Source: Salegentibacter sp. R32 (GTDB taxonomy: Bacteria > Bacteroidota > Bacteroidia > Flavobacteriales > Flavobacteriaceae). Taken from it: a stretch of DNA of 64,000 nucleotides. Location: positions 186,001-250,000 of the forward strand of contig NZ_RXOM01000018.1 in assembly GCF_008692195.1 (NCBI RefSeq), in the 5' to 3' direction. The position numbers were made by a program, and so were the translations under genes. Shown here piece after piece: positions 18,609-27,941 of this stretch (within the stretch, counting starts at the first letter, position 1; every line of letters starts with the position of its first letter). The notes below the pieces were generated by a model, which was not told where the DNA came from, did no database searches, and saw nothing but the letters and a program-made list of their open reading frames with translations.

Positions 18609-19802
18609 TTAAGATAAAGCTTCTTTAATTTGTGCAATCGCTTGAGAAATTTCCTGTTCGCTGGCTGCGTAAGAGATTCTTATACAATCAGGATTCCCGA
18701 AAGCTTCCCCGGTAACGGTTGCTACTTGGGCTTCTTCTAATAAATACATGGAAAGGTCGGTAGCGTTTTCAATTTTATTTCCTTTAAAAGTCTTTCCGAA
18801 TAAGTCAGAAACATTTGGGAAAACATAAAAAGCTCCTTCCGGTTCGTTACATTTAAAGCCTTCAACTTCATTTAATAAGTTTAAGATTAAAGTTCTACGT
18901 TCTTTAAACTTATCAATCATATAGCGAATATTACTTACGGGAGCTTTTAAAGCGGTAATCGTTGCTCGTTGGGCGATACAATTAGCACCACTGGTAATTT
19001 GTCCTTGAATTTTATTACAAGCTCTGGCAATATATTCCGGAGCGCCAATGTAACCGATTCTCCATCCAGTCATGGCAAATGCTTTAGAAACGCCATTTAC
19101 GGTAACGGTACGGTCGTACATATCTTCAAATTGTGCCATCGAAGCGTGACCACCTTCTGAGAAGTTAATGTGCTCATAAATTTCATCACTTACCACAATA
19201 ATTTGTGGATGCTTTTGCAATACATCTGCCAATGCTCTTAATTCTTCAGAACTGTAAAGTGAACCACTTGGGTTGCAAGGAGAACTGAACCAAAGCATTT
19301 TTGTTTTTGGAGTGATGGCAGCTTCCAATTGCTCCGGCGTCATTTTAAAATCATTCTCAATCGAAGTTTTTACTTCAACCGGAGTACCTTCCGCAATTTT
19401 TACAATATCACGGTAACTCACCCAATATGGGCAAGGTAAAATTACTTCATCGCCCGGATTAAGCATCACCATAGCAACGTTGGCCAGAGATTGTTTAGCA
19501 CCGGTTGAAACTACGATTTGTGAAAGATTATAATCTAAGTTATTATCGCGTTTAAATTTTTCAATAATCGCCTCTTTTAATTCCACATAACCATCTACAG
19601 GAGTATAAGAATTATAATTATCATTAATGGCTTGTATGGCTGCCTCTTTTATAAAATCGGGTGTGTTAAAATCGGGTTCCCCTAAACTTAAACCAATAAT
19701 TTTTTTGCCTTGCGCTCTTAGTTCTCGAGCTTTTGCGGCCATGGCTAAAGTAGCTGAAGTTTCAAGCTTATTAATTCTTTCAGAGAGTTCTTGGTGTTGC
19801 AT
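18609..19802 (-). CDS. PLP-dependent aminotransferase, aspartate aminotransferase type
   Basis: 397-aa fold-type I, class I/II aminotransferase. It has the Arg-Ala-x-Gly-binding N-terminus (KARELRAQGKKIIGLSLGEPDFNTP), STGAKQSLANVAMVMLNPGDE, the WFSSPCNPSGSLYS substrate segment, the PLP lysine in VNGVSKAFAMTGWRIGY, and a C-terminal CIRISYAAS arginine. This resembles the subgroup I-gamma AspATs of Bacteroidota and Thermus. It moves amino groups between aspartate and 2-oxoglutarate; other substrates are possible. It precedes purT by 3 bases. Confidence 0.9.
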   Translation of the reverse strand: MQHQELSERINKLETSATLAMAAKARELRAQGKKIIGLSLGEPDFNTPDFIKEAAIQAINDNYNSYTPVDGYVELKEAIIEKFKRDNNLDYNLSQIVVSTGAKQSLANVAMVMLNPGDEVILPCPYWVSYRDIVKIAEGTPVEVKTSIENDFKMTPEQLEAAITPKTKMLWFSSPCNPSGSLYSSEELRALADVLQKHPQIIVVSDEIYEHINFSEGGHASMAQFEDMYDRTVTVNGVSKAFAMTGWRIGYIGAPEYIARACNKIQGQITSGANCIAQRATITALKAPVSNIRYMIDKFKERRTLILNLLNEVEGFKCNEPEGAFYVFPNVSDLFGKTFKGNKIENATDLSMYLLEEAQVATVTGEAFGNPDCIRISYAASEQEISQAIAQIKEALS

Positions 19803-19826
19803 GGGTAATTAGATGGGTTTTTAAGT

Positions 19827-20930
19827 TTAAACAGTTACTGTAGCTGGTTTCATTCCCATTTCTTTTAAATGTTTAAAGTGGGCAATAATAGCAGCTCGGG
19901 TGGTTTTGTATTCGTAATAAGGAAGGTTGCATTCCTTTGCGGTTTGTTTAACAATTTTCGAAATTTTTGAATAGTGAATATGACTAATATTCGGAAAAAT
20001 ATGGTGCTCTACCTGATGGTTTAATCCGCCGGTGAACCAATTCACAATTTTATTTTTAGTTGAAAAATTTACCGTTGTAAATAATTGATGAATTGCCCAC
20101 GTATTTTTCATGGAACCTTTTTCATCTGGTAAGGGCATTTGGGTATTTTCAACCACATGTGCTAATTGAAAGACAATACTTAGAATTAGTCCTGCGGTGT
20201 AATGCATAATGAAAAAACCAAGTAGAATTTTCCACCAAGCAATGCTCATAATTACCATAGGTAAGATAATCCAAATGGCGATGTAGAGAGCTTTGGTAAT
20301 CGCTAATGTACTCCATTGTTTAATAGGGCTTGGCATTTTACCGTAAGCCAGTTTTCTTTTTAAATACCTTCGGGTTTGTTTAAAATCGGTTGTGATAACC
20401 CAGTTAAATGTAAGTAATCCATACAATAACACCGAATAGTAATGCTGAAATTCATGAAATCTTCTCCATTTCGAGTGCTTACTGAAGCGAATTACTCTTC
20501 CTGCTTCTAAATCTTCATCGTGGCCGTGAATGTTGGTGTAAGTGTGATGAAGCACATTATGTTGTACTTGCCAGTTATAGACATTTCCGGCAAGAATGTA
20601 CATACTTCCGCCCATAATTTTATTCACCCATTTTTTAGATGAATACGAACCGTGATTAGCATCGTGCATGACGTTCATTCCGACACCGGCCATTCCTATT
20701 CCCATGACGATGGTGAGCAAAAGCATCCACCATTGCGAAATATCTAATGTAAGGATGATGAAATAAGGAGTCAAAAACAAAGAAAACATCACAATGGTTT
20801 TTAGGTGAAGTTTCCAGTTTCCGGTTCTTTTTATTTTATTTTCTTTAAAATACGTATTTACTCGTTTGTTTAGTGTCCTGAAGAATTTTGCAGAATCGAC
20901 ACGCGAAAATTTTATATGTGGTTGCGTCAT
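19827..20930 (-). CDS. Membrane fatty-acid desaturase (front-end type)
   Basis: 367-aa di-iron desaturase with about four membrane helices. The three histidine boxes are HDANHGS (HxxxH) near residue 107, HNVLHHTYTN (HxxxHH) near 142, and QVEHHIFPNISH (QxxHH) near 310. A Gln at the first place of box 3 is the mark of front-end desaturases (delta-5/delta-6 kind), usually acting on acyl chains in CoA or lipids. It would tune membrane fluidity. Regiospecificity cannot be told. A TACCTTTG box lies upstream. Confidence 0.9.
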   Translation of the reverse strand: MTQPHIKFSRVDSAKFFRTLNKRVNTYFKENKIKRTGNWKLHLKTIVMFSLFLTPYFIILTLDISQWWMLLLTIVMGIGMAGVGMNVMHDANHGSYSSKKWVNKIMGGSMYILAGNVYNWQVQHNVLHHTYTNIHGHDEDLEAGRVIRFSKHSKWRRFHEFQHYYSVLLYGLLTFNWVITTDFKQTRRYLKRKLAYGKMPSPIKQWSTLAITKALYIAIWIILPMVIMSIAWWKILLGFFIMHYTAGLILSIVFQLAHVVENTQMPLPDEKGSMKNTWAIHQLFTTVNFSTKNKIVNWFTGGLNHQVEHHIFPNISHIHYSKISKIVKQTAKECNLPYYEYKTTRAAIIAHFKHLKEMGMKPATVTV

Positions 20931-20953
20931 TAGTTTAATAAGTTAAATATTTC

Positions 20954-20961
20954 CAAAGGTA
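20954..20961 (-). promoter_or_regulatory. Putative -7 box (TACCTTTG) of the desaturase gene
   Basis: Minus-strand TACCTTTG matches TAnnTTTG and ends 23 bases before the desaturase ATG. No exact -33 TTTG at the expected spacing. Confidence 0.45.
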
Positions 20962-21059
20962 AAAATTAATCGGTTGAAAAACTTATTAGAAGCCATAAAC
21001 CTTTTTTGTAAACTAAAATATCTTATTTTTAGTGCTCAAGCAAAGCTATAATTTAATCT

Positions 21060-21797
21060 ATGTTAGCAGCAATATCCTTATTTGTAATTATCACCCTTTC
21101 CGCTTTGGTTACTAAAGTGGCCTCCATCGCTTTGATGCACACCGGTCTTTCTACCGAAGTAGCCAAATTTCAGGCGCGTTCTGCCTATACCGGTTCTGGA
21201 TTTACCTCAAGTGAAAGTGAAAAGTTGTTGAATCACCCGGTAAGAAGAAAAATTATCTACATTTTAATGCTGGTGGGAAATGCCGGTATTATCACGACTC
21301 TTTCCTCATTAATCTTAACTTTTGTGCTACCTGATAATAGAAATTCCCTTTTGTATAGTGTCCTAATTTTAGTGGTTGGGCTTACTTTATTATGGTTTGC
21401 GATTAAAAGTAAAATGGTAGATAGGTGGCTTTCAAAAATGATTGACCGGGCGCTCAAAAAATATACGAGTATAGATGTGAAAGATTATGCGGCCATTCTA
21501 CACCTGTCAGGGGAATATCAAATTTCAGAGCTCCGCGTGAGAAAGAGTAGTTGGCTAGCCGGAAAAACTTTGTTAGAATTAGATTTAAAAAGTGAAGGAA
21601 TCAACGTTTTGGGAATTAAAAAGAAAAAAGGTGGTTATGTAGGTGCTCCCAATGGTGATGATAAAATTGATGTAGGTGATGTAATTACTATGTACGGAAA
21701 AGCAGAAGTTTTCAAAAACCTAGACGCTCGGCATGATGATTTTCTTGGCGATTGGAGTCACGAAAAAATTGTCGCGCAAGAAGAATCTGAAAAATAA
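21060..21797 (+). CDS. Membrane protein with filter-like loop and C-terminal RCK_C (TrkA-C) domain
   Basis: 245-aa protein. Residues 1-22 form a membrane helix, then comes a loop ARSAYTGSGFTSSESE that resembles a K+-channel/TrkH pore loop (TGxGFT), two more helices (about 62-82 and 93-113), and a soluble RCK_C domain (about 145-230; SELRVRKSSWLAGKTLLELDL, IDVGDVITMYG). It has only one filter-like loop and no RCK_N, so a working channel would need oligomers. The family is commonly labelled TrkA C-terminal domain protein; its job is not known to me. It follows a gap of 129 bases after the divergent desaturase gene and may be co-transcribed with rsmG. Confidence 0.75.
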   Translation: MLAAISLFVIITLSALVTKVASIALMHTGLSTEVAKFQARSAYTGSGFTSSESEKLLNHPVRRKIIYILMLVGNAGIITTLSSLILTFVLPDNRNSLLYSVLILVVGLTLLWFAIKSKMVDRWLSKMIDRALKKYTSIDVKDYAAILHLSGEYQISELRVRKSSWLAGKTLLELDLKSEGINVLGIKKKKGGYVGAPNGDDKIDVGDVITMYGKAEVFKNLDARHDDFLGDWSHEKIVAQEESEK

Positions 21798-21910
21798 AGT
21801 GGCGTTTAAATGAATTAATATTGAAGGATAAACTTTAGTTTTGCCAATGAAATTACGGTGTAAACTTTTCTTTGGAAATGATTTAACCAAAATTGAAACA
21901 AGAAAAACCT

Positions 21911-22543
21911 ATGCAAGAAGTACTTCAATACTTTCCTGATTTAACAGAACATCAAAAAGAACAGTTTTCGCAACTGAAAGATTTATACACAGATTGGAAC
22001 CTGAAAATCAATGTGGTTTCCAGAAAAGATATTGATGAAATTTATTTGCGGCACGTTCTGCATTCCTTGGGAATTGCAAAAGTTCAAGCCTTTCAGCCCG
22101 GTTCTAAAATTTTAGATGTAGGTACCGGAGGTGGTTTTCCCGGAATCCCTTTGGCGATTTTATTTCCCGAGACTCAATTTCATTTGGTAGATAGTATTGG
22201 GAAGAAAATAAAAGTGGTTAATGAAGTGAAAGAAGGTTTGCAATTAGAAAATGTAACTACTTTCAATTGTCGCGTAGAAGAAGAAATTACCGGTCAGTAC
22301 GATTTTATTGTGAGTAGGGCGGTAGCGCAGATGGAAACTTTTGTCCGGTGGGTGAAAGGGAAAATTGCTAAAAAAAATCAGCACGAACTTAAAAATGGAA
22401 TCCTTTATTTAAAAGGCGGTGATTTAACTGAGGAATTGGCCAACTACCAAACCGCAAAAATTTATAATCTATCAGATTATTTTGAAGAAGATTTCTTCGA
22501 TACTAAAAAAGTAGTTCATTTACCGATGAAATATAAAAGTTGA
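21911..22543 (+). CDS. rsmG: 16S rRNA (guanine-527-N7)-methyltransferase
   Basis: 210-aa class I methyltransferase (GidB) that methylates G527 in the 530 loop of 16S rRNA; loss gives low-level streptomycin resistance in several bacteria. SAM motif ILDVGTGGGFPGIPLAI, preceded by WNLKINVVSRKDIDEIYLRHVLHSL and followed by DFIVSRAVAQME. The ATG at 21911 is preferred to the TTG six codons upstream. A terminator follows. Confidence 0.95.
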   Translation: MQEVLQYFPDLTEHQKEQFSQLKDLYTDWNLKINVVSRKDIDEIYLRHVLHSLGIAKVQAFQPGSKILDVGTGGGFPGIPLAILFPETQFHLVDSIGKKIKVVNEVKEGLQLENVTTFNCRVEEEITGQYDFIVSRAVAQMETFVRWVKGKIAKKNQHELKNGILYLKGGDLTEELANYQTAKIYNLSDYFEEDFFDTKKVVHLPMKYKS

Positions 22544-22558
22544 CTAAAACCTATAACA

Positions 22559-22592
22559 AAAAAAACCTCGCAACAACTGCGGGGTTTTTTTG
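22559..22592. terminator. Terminator between rsmG and pruA
   Basis: AAACCTCGCA / TGCGGGGTTT stem (one G-T pair) with a 5-base loop, flanked by A and T runs on both sides, serving the convergent rsmG and pruA transcripts. Confidence 0.8.
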
Positions 22593-22614
22593 TGAACTAA
22601 ATTTCTTTTCAGAA

Positions 22615-24243
22615 TTATTCGCCCATAAACGGATATCTATAATCGGTTGCAGGAACAAAGGTTTCCTTAATAAGACGTTGAGAAACCCAACGCATCAAGT
22701 TTAGTTTAGAACCTGCTTTATCGTTGGTACCACTACCTCTTGCACCACCAAAAGGTTGTCTTCCTACAACAGCTCCGGTTGGTTTATCGTTAATATAGAA
22801 GTTACCAGCTGCATTTTGTAATTTATCGGTAGCTAATGCAGCTGCATATCTGTCTTGAGAGAAGATAGCACCGGTTAAGGCATAATCACTTGTGTTATCT
22901 AAAACTTCTAAAGTTTCTTCAAATTTATTATCCTCATACACATAAATAGTTACTACGGGTCCAAAAAGTTCGGTTTCCATAGTAGTGTAGTGTGGGTCTG
23001 TAGTTACAATTACGGTTGGTTCTACAAAGTATCCTTTAGATTTATCGTATCCTCCACCAATAACTACTTCAGCTTTTTTATCTTTTTTAGCTTGCTCAAT
23101 ATATTTTGCCAACTTATCAAAAGAACGTTCGTGAATTACCGCGTTGATAAAATTGCTCATGTCTTCCGGAGAACCCATTTTAAAAGAAGAAATATCTTCT
23201 TCTAACTCTTCCTTGATTTTTGGCCAAAGGCTTTTAGGAAGATAAACTCTAGAAGCGGCACTACATTTTTGACCTTGATACTCAAAAGAACCTCTTGAAA
23301 TGGCTGTAGAAACTTCTTTGGTGTTTGCAGAAGGGTGAGCGATAATAAAATCTTTTCCGCCGGTTTCCCCTACAATTCTTGGATAACTCTTATAGTTATG
23401 GATGTTGTTTCCAATTTTTTTCCAGATGTTTTTAAAGACATCGGTACTTCCTGTAAAGTGGATTCCTGTAAAATCAGGACTTGCCAATACGGTATCGGTA
23501 ATCATTTCAGGGTCTCCCATTACCATGTTAATGACACCATCAGGTAAACCTGCTTCTTTAAATACCTGCATTAAAATTTGAGCAGAAAACATTTGGCTGT
23601 CACTTGGTTTCCATACAGCTACATTTCCCATTAAAGCAGGCGCAGAAGGTAAGTTTCCTGCAATCGCGGTAAAGTTAAATGGCGTAATCGCATAAACAAA
23701 ACCTTCCAAAGGTCGGTGTTCAATGCGGTTCCAAGCTGATTTATCTGAATTAGGCTGAAAATCATAAATTTCAGACATATATTCTACGTTGAAGCGTAAA
23801 AAGTCTGCAATTTCACAAGCAGAATCTATTTCAGCTTGAAAAATATTTTTAGACTGACCTATCATCGTTGCAGCGTTAAGTTTGTAACGGTAAGGCCCTG
23901 AGATTAAATCGGCTGCTTTTAAGAACACCGCAGCACGCTGTTCCCATTCTAATTTTGCCCATTTTTTTCGAGCTTCCAAAGCTTCACTAATGGCTTTTTC
24001 AATATGTTTTTTTTCAGCCAAATGATACACCCCTAAATTATGCTGGTGGTCATGTGGCGGATGCATGGTAGCCGTCTTTTTAGTTCTAATTTCTTCGGCA
24101 CCAATATAAAGTGGAATATCTACTTGTTTATTGTATAAGTCTTTGTAAGTGAGTAATACTTCTTCTCTTTCCGGGGTTCCTGGCGCATAACTCTTTACTG
24201 GTTCGTTTTTTGCCGGCGGAACGTGAAAAAATCCTTTCCCCAT
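22615..24243 (-). CDS. pruA: 1-pyrroline-5-carboxylate dehydrogenase
   Basis: 542-aa aldehyde dehydrogenase of the stand-alone P5CDH type that oxidises glutamate semialdehyde to glutamate with NAD+. Catalytic Cys is in YQGQKCSAASRVY and the Glu in RIVGETGGKDFIIAHP; the cofactor segment is FTGSTDVFKNIWKKIG, and the C-terminal PFGGARGSGTNDKAG is characteristic. The length fits the eukaryote-like class. Proline dehydrogenase is not next to it. It is monocistronic between a shared terminator and the divergent NRDE gene. Confidence 0.95.
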   Translation of the reverse strand: MGKGFFHVPPAKNEPVKSYAPGTPEREEVLLTYKDLYNKQVDIPLYIGAEEIRTKKTATMHPPHDHQHNLGVYHLAEKKHIEKAISEALEARKKWAKLEWEQRAAVFLKAADLISGPYRYKLNAATMIGQSKNIFQAEIDSACEIADFLRFNVEYMSEIYDFQPNSDKSAWNRIEHRPLEGFVYAITPFNFTAIAGNLPSAPALMGNVAVWKPSDSQMFSAQILMQVFKEAGLPDGVINMVMGDPEMITDTVLASPDFTGIHFTGSTDVFKNIWKKIGNNIHNYKSYPRIVGETGGKDFIIAHPSANTKEVSTAISRGSFEYQGQKCSAASRVYLPKSLWPKIKEELEEDISSFKMGSPEDMSNFINAVIHERSFDKLAKYIEQAKKDKKAEVVIGGGYDKSKGYFVEPTVIVTTDPHYTTMETELFGPVVTIYVYEDNKFEETLEVLDNTSDYALTGAIFSQDRYAAALATDKLQNAAGNFYINDKPTGAVVGRQPFGGARGSGTNDKAGSKLNLMRWVSQRLIKETFVPATDYRYPFMGE

Positions 24244-24350
24244 AGTTTATTTCGTTTTTTTAATTGTTAAAATTTAATTTTTTAAATATAGGTAAATTCT
24301 ATCAACTTGAATCTTATAGACATGTAAGGTTTTATTAATTTCTGTTAAGT

Positions 24351-24383
24351 TTTATTAAGTTGAAAATAGTTGTGCTAAATTTG
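24351..24383 (+). promoter_or_regulatory. Putative promoter of the NRDE gene, box four bases before ATG
   Basis: TTTA (24351-24354), 21-base spacer, then TAAATTTG (24376-24383), a full match to TAnnTTTG. Only four bases separate the box from the ATG at 24388, so the transcript would have almost no leader. Confidence 0.55.
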
Positions 24384-24387
24384 AAAT

Positions 24388-25104
24388 ATGTGTACCGTGA
24401 CATTTATTCCAAACAGAAACAATCCTACCGAATTTATTTTTACTTCCAATCGTGACGAGGCAAGTAACCGTCCTACGATTTCTCCTAAAGTATATAGGGA
24501 AAATGGAGTTGAATTACTTTACCCGAAAGACAAAGTAGCAGGCGGAACTTGGATTGCAGCCAGCAATCAGAAAAAGTTGATTTGTTTAATGAATGGTGCC
24601 AGAAAATCCCATCAAAGAAAAGAACAATACCGAAAAAGTAGGGGAGTGGTTTTAAAAGATTTACTTACGGCTGAAAATTTTAAAAATGCTGTTAAGAATT
24701 ATCATTTTGAAGGGATTGAACCTTTTACCATTATTTATGTAGAATGGCAAGAAGAATTGAAATTAATGCAATTGATTTGGGATGGTGATGAAGTAGAATT
24801 ACTTCCTTTGGAAATTAAACCGCAAATATGGTCGGCGTCGATGACCTATACTTCAGAAATGAAAAAAGAACGTCATCAGTGGTTTGAAAATTTTATAGCT
24901 AAAAAAAATATTTCAGAATTGACTGCGGAAGAAATATGGTGGTTTCATCATAGTGCCGGAAAAGATGATGAAAATAATGGATTTATCATTAATCGTGGAC
25001 TATTAAAAACGACAAGTATTACCCAAATTCAACAAAACAGTGTAAGCTTGAAAATGAAATATGAAGATTTATTGAATAAAGAAATTAATGAAGCCGAACT
25101 TTAA
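24388..25104 (+). CDS. NRDE-family (TANGO2-like) protein
   Basis: 238-aa protein. It begins MCTVTFIPNRNN with the conserved Cys2 and has FIFTSNRDEASNRP, the NRDE motif that names the family, then VAGGTWIAASNQKKLICLMNGA. The fold is thought to be of the Ntn-hydrolase kind with Cys2 as possible nucleophile. In animals TANGO2 is linked to lipid and haem handling; the bacterial role is not known. Its stop codon overlaps that of apaG (convergent). Confidence 0.88.
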   Translation: MCTVTFIPNRNNPTEFIFTSNRDEASNRPTISPKVYRENGVELLYPKDKVAGGTWIAASNQKKLICLMNGARKSHQRKEQYRKSRGVVLKDLLTAENFKNAVKNYHFEGIEPFTIIYVEWQEELKLMQLIWDGDEVELLPLEIKPQIWSASMTYTSEMKKERHQWFENFIAKKNISELTAEEIWWFHHSAGKDDENNGFIINRGLLKTTSITQIQQNSVSLKMKYEDLLNKEINEAEL

Positions 25105-25487
25105 TTCAACGCAAAAGGGGCGCTTAATTTAAATGAAGGAATACTTACTTTAAACTTTCGGGTGCTGGTGAAATTAATCATATTGTAATGACCGCTCATA
25201 GCTCCAAAAGGTGAACTTAAGCTGCAACCACTAGAATAAGTGTGAGATTCCCCGGGTTTTAAAACCGGTTTTTTGCCAATAACACCTTCACCGGAAACAG
25301 TAGAAGTTCTATTTAAAGAATCTTTAATCTTCCAAAAACGGGAATTTAATTGAACAGAATCGTTGCTTTGATTTTCGATAGTAATTTCATAACTAAAGGC
25401 AAAATGCATCTGATAGTTTTTCAAGAAAGTGCCTTGAAAACTAGTCTTTACTGAAATTTTGATGCCTCTTGTAACCTGTTGAATCAT
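25101..25487 (-). CDS. apaG: ApaG-domain protein
   Basis: 128-aa single-domain protein. The ATG at 25487 gives the usual start MIQQVTRGIKISVKTSF; the five upstream codons overlap the next gene. Family marks are FAFSYEITIENQS, VQLNSRFWKI, VSGEGVIGKKPVLKPGESHTYSS and GHYNM. ApaG has an immunoglobulin-like fold that binds ions or nucleotides and is linked to Mg2+/Co2+ resistance in Salmonella. It follows the DUF3667 gene directly, and its stop overlaps that of the NRDE gene in a shared TTAA. Confidence 0.93.
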   Translation of the reverse strand: MIQQVTRGIKISVKTSFQGTFLKNYQMHFAFSYEITIENQSNDSVQLNSRFWKIKDSLNRTSTVSGEGVIGKKPVLKPGESHTYSSGCSLSSPFGAMSGHYNMINFTSTRKFKVSIPSFKLSAPFALN

Positions 25488-25488
25488 A

Positions 25489-26490
25489 TTAATATACTGC
25501 AAAGGATGCTAATACCGCAAGACCTGTCGTTGTGATGGCTAATATAACAAATATAACATTTAAAAACACAAATTTGATAAAGGTTTTTAATATTGATTGC
25601 TTGTAAAAATATCTTAAAGCTTGAAAAAGATAAACTCCGTAACTTAAAATAAATAAACCAGTTATAATGTCTGAGTCAAAAATCATATTGAGAATTGTGC
25701 TAAAACTCATGATGAAAAATAGCATGGTTTGTGAATGGAAGGCGAACACCAAATGTTCCATATAGGTGTAGCTTGTTCTGCCAAAAGTGAGCCAGAGGAT
25801 TAATGTGAAAATTGGAATGAAAAAGAAAATGATAAATGGTAGCTTGCCCAAAGCATAATTAGTGAATGAAGCAGGTTTTTCAATAATGTTTTCAGCTGCA
25901 GTAGCCCGTTTATAAAGCCATTTGTTATAAAAACTTCTGTTATGTTTTAAGTCTCTTAGCGAGGTAGAAATAGACTGTTGATTGTGAGTATGTTGATACG
26001 CCATATATATTTCTACTTTTGCTATAGATTTTTCAAAAAAACCTAAGGAGTCTAGTTTTTTTTCAGGAAGCAGTTTAACATCAGAATAATCACTTTCGGT
26101 TGGTGCGTTGTTTTCTTCAATCTTTACAATGCCTACATTGTCTTCATCTTCAAAGGTTAGTTCAGAGGAAAGCCCATAAAGAAGGAAAAAAATAATGGAA
26201 ATACTCAGGTAAAAGCGAAACGGGTTGGCGTATTTGGTTCGTTTTCCTTGGATGTATTCCAAAGAAATTTTTCCGGGTTTAAAAATGAGGGTATTTAAGG
26301 TGCGGTACAATCTAGAATCATAAGAAAATAGACTTCCGAAGAATTCATTGAAAAAGTCACGAAAACTTAATTTCTTGTTAGAGTTTAATTGCCCGCAATG
26401 ATGGCAATAACGATCTTCCAGTTCTAAAGGAGTTCCGCAGTTTAAGCATTGAGTGCTCCTGTATTGCCTATTAAATCTGGAGTTTTTCAT
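25489..26490 (-). CDS. DUF3667 membrane protein with N-terminal zinc ribbon
   Basis: 333-aa protein. An N-terminal Cys4 ribbon (CLNCGTPLELEDRYCHHCG, around residues 15-33) is followed by FRDFFNEFFGSLFSYDSRL and a GKISLEYIQGKRTKYANPFRFYL segment typical of DUF3667. Four or five membrane helices fill the C-terminal half. Function unknown. The ATG at 26490 is four bases after the plug-protein stop, so it is in an operon with that gene and apaG. Confidence 0.85.
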   Translation of the reverse strand: MKNSRFNRQYRSTQCLNCGTPLELEDRYCHHCGQLNSNKKLSFRDFFNEFFGSLFSYDSRLYRTLNTLIFKPGKISLEYIQGKRTKYANPFRFYLSISIIFFLLYGLSSELTFEDEDNVGIVKIEENNAPTESDYSDVKLLPEKKLDSLGFFEKSIAKVEIYMAYQHTHNQQSISTSLRDLKHNRSFYNKWLYKRATAAENIIEKPASFTNYALGKLPFIIFFFIPIFTLILWLTFGRTSYTYMEHLVFAFHSQTMLFFIMSFSTILNMIFDSDIITGLFILSYGVYLFQALRYFYKQSILKTFIKFVFLNVIFVILAITTTGLAVLASFAVY

Positions 26491-26494
26491 AGAT

Positions 26495-27745
26495 TTAATT
26501 ACTAATATTACGACTGCTGGTACTGCCCACTCCAATTATTCTGTCGTAGCGGCCACCAATGTCCCGATAGTAAGCTAAGATAGTGTATTGGTTTTCAGTT
26601 TCGTCAAAATTACCACTATTAAAACCTTCATTAATCGTTCCGTCAGGTTTCAGCAATACATATTTATAGTTGTAAAAACCTTGTTTAAAAAGTCGCTTTC
26701 CTTCGTATCGTTCTGTTTTGGTGTTATAGGTTAATTTGGTGGAATCATCTAAGTTGAAATTATTAAAATTTCCAAAAATATGAATTTCACCACCGTTTAA
26801 ATTCTCATAATTTGCCAAAGAGAAATGAACCCAAGTGTATTCAGCTTCAATCGTTGGATCTTCCCCTTGAATAGTATTTACCCTGAAATTTCCATTAATA
26901 TCCGGATCGTAAGTATACGGATCGTATGAACGGTTTTTATCGGTAAATAAATAGGTATTGTAAATATCTTTTAATTCAATAGTTCTAATATTCATGGTGG
27001 CTGCTCGCACGTCTTTATTATCAAACTCTAAGTATTCGTTCCCGCCCCAAAAAGCGGCTTCTTGATCATAGCGATAAATAAATTCATTGCCTAAAGAATA
27101 TTGAGGCTTTAAGGTGTAAATTGAATTTTTTAAGTTGTTGTTCTGAATAATCAAGGTTTTTAAGTTCTGATCGGGATTTTTGAAAATTATCCTGTCTGAA
27201 CCATCAACTGAAAAATAAACCACTTGTTTTTCATCTATGAATTTTAAATTTCTTGACCTTTTTATTTCAGCTTTTACAATGGCAATGTCTTCGTACACCA
27301 TAAATTTTCTTGAAAAAACCAATTCTTTATCACTGTTAAATATTTTCAGCATATAATTTCCGCTCTTTTTCAGCCTTCGGGTGTTTCGGTTAGGAATGCT
27401 TAAAGTGTAATGAGAATATATTTGAAGCGTGTTGTAAGAATTTAAATAAGTAAGAATGCGCATATCGTCAAAACCCTCCATGTATTCGTTCTTGGCTAAA
27501 TTAGAAGGTGTCCAATCAAAATCGTAATGCTGGATGGTATAATAATAATCGGCTTCATCTCCAATTAAATCATCAAAAGTAATAGTAATAGGTTCGCCGA
27601 GTTTTACAATTGGGGTTCCTGCAAATTCTGTACTTCCAAAAAACTGAACTGTTTTAATGTAAGCTGGTGGCGTAGTTTCTAAAGCCTGTGAAAACAGAGA
27701 ATTAGAAATGATGAGGCTAAAAATGAAAATAATTACATTTTTCAT
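26495..27745 (-). CDS. Type IX secretion system plug protein (former DUF5103)
   Basis: 416-aa exported protein. Signal peptide MKNVIIFIFSLIISNSLFSQ, then beta-rich domains (TVQFFGSTEFAGTPIVKLGE, YYYTIQHYDFDWTPSNL, YLNSYNTLQIYSHYTLSIPN, and HIFGNFNNFNLDDSTKLTY). These fit the family once called DUF5103, whose member in Flavobacterium johnsoniae is the periplasmic plug that closes the SprA translocon. That role is carried over by family knowledge. With PorT at 13 kb it is the second T9SS part in the window. Confidence 0.8.
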   Translation of the reverse strand: MKNVIIFIFSLIISNSLFSQALETTPPAYIKTVQFFGSTEFAGTPIVKLGEPITITFDDLIGDEADYYYTIQHYDFDWTPSNLAKNEYMEGFDDMRILTYLNSYNTLQIYSHYTLSIPNRNTRRLKKSGNYMLKIFNSDKELVFSRKFMVYEDIAIVKAEIKRSRNLKFIDEKQVVYFSVDGSDRIIFKNPDQNLKTLIIQNNNLKNSIYTLKPQYSLGNEFIYRYDQEAAFWGGNEYLEFDNKDVRAATMNIRTIELKDIYNTYLFTDKNRSYDPYTYDPDINGNFRVNTIQGEDPTIEAEYTWVHFSLANYENLNGGEIHIFGNFNNFNLDDSTKLTYNTKTERYEGKRLFKQGFYNYKYVLLKPDGTINEGFNSGNFDETENQYTILAYYRDIGGRYDRIIGVGSTSSRNISN

Positions 27746-27878
27746 AAAAAAATACTTGATGAATTTGGGTTTAAATATAATTAAAAAGTTTTCTTGAGCG
27801 CTTATTAATCAAAAAATGAAATAGTATTATTTAGAATAATTATAAATTATTAGAATTAACTAAGTTCCAATTAACAAG

Positions 27879-27911
27879 TTTATAACATGAGGTTTTTAAT
27901 TACTAAATTTG
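27879..27911 (+). promoter_or_regulatory. Promoter of the nqr operon
   Basis: TTTA at 27879-27882 and TAAATTTG at 27904-27911 with a 21-base spacer, the same geometry as at tRNA-Gly. The box ends 30 bases before the nqrA ATG. Confidence 0.6.
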
Positions 27912-27941
27912 CGACCGCGAATATTAACTGATAACAGAATT

